Positions 50,496-51,615 of a DNA stretch of 51,615 nucleotides are shown piece by piece (position 1 is the stretch's first letter; every line of letters starts with the position of its first letter). The notes under the pieces are model-generated. The model was given only the letters and a program-made list of their open reading frames with translations, made no database searches and was not told the DNA's origin. The stretch lies in contig CAJTPN010000013.1 in the NCBI GenBank assembly GCA_910578185.1, positions 1-51,615 on the forward strand, in the 5' to 3' direction. This DNA comes from an uncultured Acetatifactor sp. (lineage in GTDB: Bacteria > Bacillota > Clostridia > Lachnospirales > Lachnospiraceae). Position numbers and translations under genes: made by a program.

Positions 50496-51615
50496 ATGGC
50501 AAAATACCTGGTAATTGTGGAGTCGCCGGCAAAAGTGAAGACTATCAGAAAGTTTCTTGGGTCGAATTATCAAGTGGCGGCCAGCAATGGACATGTTCGC
50601 GACCTGCCCAAAAGCTCTCTGGGGATAGATGTGGATCATGACTTTGAGCCCAAATATATCACTATCAGAGGAAAAGGGGATATCCTTGCCGGTTTGCGCA
50701 AGGAAGTAAAAAAAGCAGAAAAAATATATCTTGCAACCGACCCTGACCGGGAAGGAGAGGCGATTTCCTGGCATCTGCTGTTTGCGCTAAAGCTGGAAGG
50801 GAAAAAGGTCTACAGAATTACCTTTAATGAAATTACGAAAAATGCCGTCAGAGAGTCTCTGAAAAATGCTCGTCAAATCGATATGAATCTGGTGGATGCG
50901 CAACAGGCGCGCCGAATGCTTGACCGAATGGTTGGGTATCGGATATCCCCGCTGTTGTGGGCAAAAATTAAGAGGGGCTTAAGTGCAGGAAGAGTGCAGT
51001 CGGTGGCGCTTCGCATTATCTGTGACAGGGAAGACGAGATCAATGCCTTTGTGCCGGAAGAATATTGGACGCTGGACGTGAAACTGCATGTGGAGGGAGA
51101 GAAGAAGCCCATCTGCGCCAGATACTATGGGACGGCGGACAAAAAACAGGAAATTACCTGTAGGAAACAGGTGGAGGCTGTCATGGCGTCCCTGGAAAAT
51201 GCAAAGTATTCCGTTTGGGAAGTAAAAAAGGGGGAACGACTGAAAAAATCTCCCCTGCCCTTCACCACATCAACTTTACAGCAGGAGGCAAGTAAGGTTT
51301 TGAACTTTTCCACACAGAAGACCATGCGGCTTGCCCAGCAGCTTTACGAAGGGGTTGACATCAAGGGAGAGGGAACAGTAGGCCTTATCACTTATCTGCG
51401 TACCGATTCCACGCGTGTGTCCGAAGAGGCGGAATTAATGGCGGCGAAGTTCGTCGAGGCCAATTATGGCAAAGAATACCTGTTGGCTGTGTCCGCCGAA
51501 AAGAAAAACGGACAGAAAATACAGGATGCGCATGAGGCGATACGTCCCACTGATTTGAACAGAATTCCCGCTGGGATTAAGGAGGAGCTGCCAAGAGATC
51601 TGTTTCGGCTGTATC
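50496..51615 (+). CDS. topA: DNA topoisomerase I, 3' end cut by window edge
   Basis: The first 373 residues of a type IA topoisomerase that relaxes negative supercoils. The TOPRIM domain opens with MAKYLVIVESPAKVKTI and has the acidic triad region YLATDPDREGEAISWH. The segments ARRMLDRMVGY, LSAGRVQSVALRII and the catalytic tyrosine in GLITYLRTDSTRVS follow, then DAHEAIRPT. GAGGTG precedes the ATG. The frame is open to the edge, so the C-terminal zinc domains are out of view. topA next to dprA is common in Firmicutes; here ispG, polC and the tRNA stand between. Confidence 0.97.
   Translation, partial: MAKYLVIVESPAKVKTIRKFLGSNYQVAASNGHVRDLPKSSLGIDVDHDFEPKYITIRGKGDILAGLRKEVKKAEKIYLATDPDREGEAISWHLLFALKLEGKKVYRITFNEITKNAVRESLKNARQIDMNLVDAQQARRMLDRMVGYRISPLLWAKIKRGLSAGRVQSVALRIICDREDEINAFVPEEYWTLDVKLHVEGEKKPICARYYGTADKKQEITCRKQVEAVMASLENAKYSVWEVKKGERLKKSPLPFTTSTLQQEASKVLNFSTQKTMRLAQQLYEGVDIKGEGTVGLITYLRTDSTRVSEEAELMAAKFVEANYGKEYLLAVSAEKKNGQKIQDAHEAIRPTDLNRIPAGIKEELPRDLFRLY

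Noticed and set aside
1..51615. CRISPR array
   Set aside because: No series of regularly spaced short repeats was seen on either strand; the only long repeat is the 66-bp pair.

Overview
The window looks like a chromosome segment from a spore-forming, anaerobic member of the Clostridia, most likely Lachnospiraceae. This rests on sporulation genes (sigG, a YlmC/YmxH-type gene, a spoVB-like flippase gene, gpr, spoIIP, sigK), a PolC-type replicase, the MEP-pathway enzyme IspG, strong GGAGG ribosome sites and the local gene order. The genus is an inference from gene content; no search was run. About 36 confident protein genes and one tRNA-Glu(CTC) are present, and both edges cut a gene (a VanZ-like gene on the left, topA on the right). 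Layout: (1) 1-3690: VanZ-like fragment, sigG (minus) with a sigma-G-type promoter, ylmC/ymxH, nrdR, and a SpoVB/MATE-like flippase (minus). (2) 3795-11052: cysteine desulfurase, an HD-GYP protein, then a Bce-type antimicrobial-peptide module (response regulator, kinase, ABC ATPase, FtsX permease). The kinase-ATPase gap holds a BceR-like inverted repeat and a large hairpin. (3) 11105-15538: mnmA behind a promoter-terminator leader, an uncharacterised protein, a zinc-ribbon membrane protein, a TPM-domain protein, rpsT (minus). (4) 15771-21882: gpr, spoIIP, lepA, hemW, then sigK. (5) 21820-30039: an 8.15-kb AT-rich island inserted exactly at the 3' end of sigK and bounded by a perfect 66-bp duplication of that end. 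It carries a Vsr-like endonuclease, a large protein with two GHKL ATPase modules plus a histidine-kinase DHp-like motif, a receiver-like protein, a convergent C5 cytosine methyltransferase, and an IS with clear terminal repeats and a 7-bp target duplication. The sigK terminator now lies beyond the distal repeat. No integrase is present. (6) 30572-32144: an overlapping pair, a zincin-type metallopeptidase and a membrane/Cys-rich protein. (7) 32358-38080: a biotin operon (ECF-S-like membrane protein, bioW, bioF, bioB, bioD, bioA) behind a near-consensus promoter overlapped by a BirA-type operator. (8) 38372-51615: a degenerate HD-GYP protein, an orphan PilT-like ATPase, comM/yifB, dprA, ispG-polC with their own promoter, tRNA-Glu and topA. 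The best candidate for an undescribed system is the island: it couples DNA methylation and a Vsr-fold nuclease to what looks like a complete phosphorelay pair (kinase plus receiver), in which the kinase also carries an N-terminal MORC/Hsp90-like ATPase. The established background is that prokaryotic MORC-like GHKL ATPases (paraMORCs) occur in restriction-modification neighbourhoods; the kinase-receiver coupling and the defence role here are inference.
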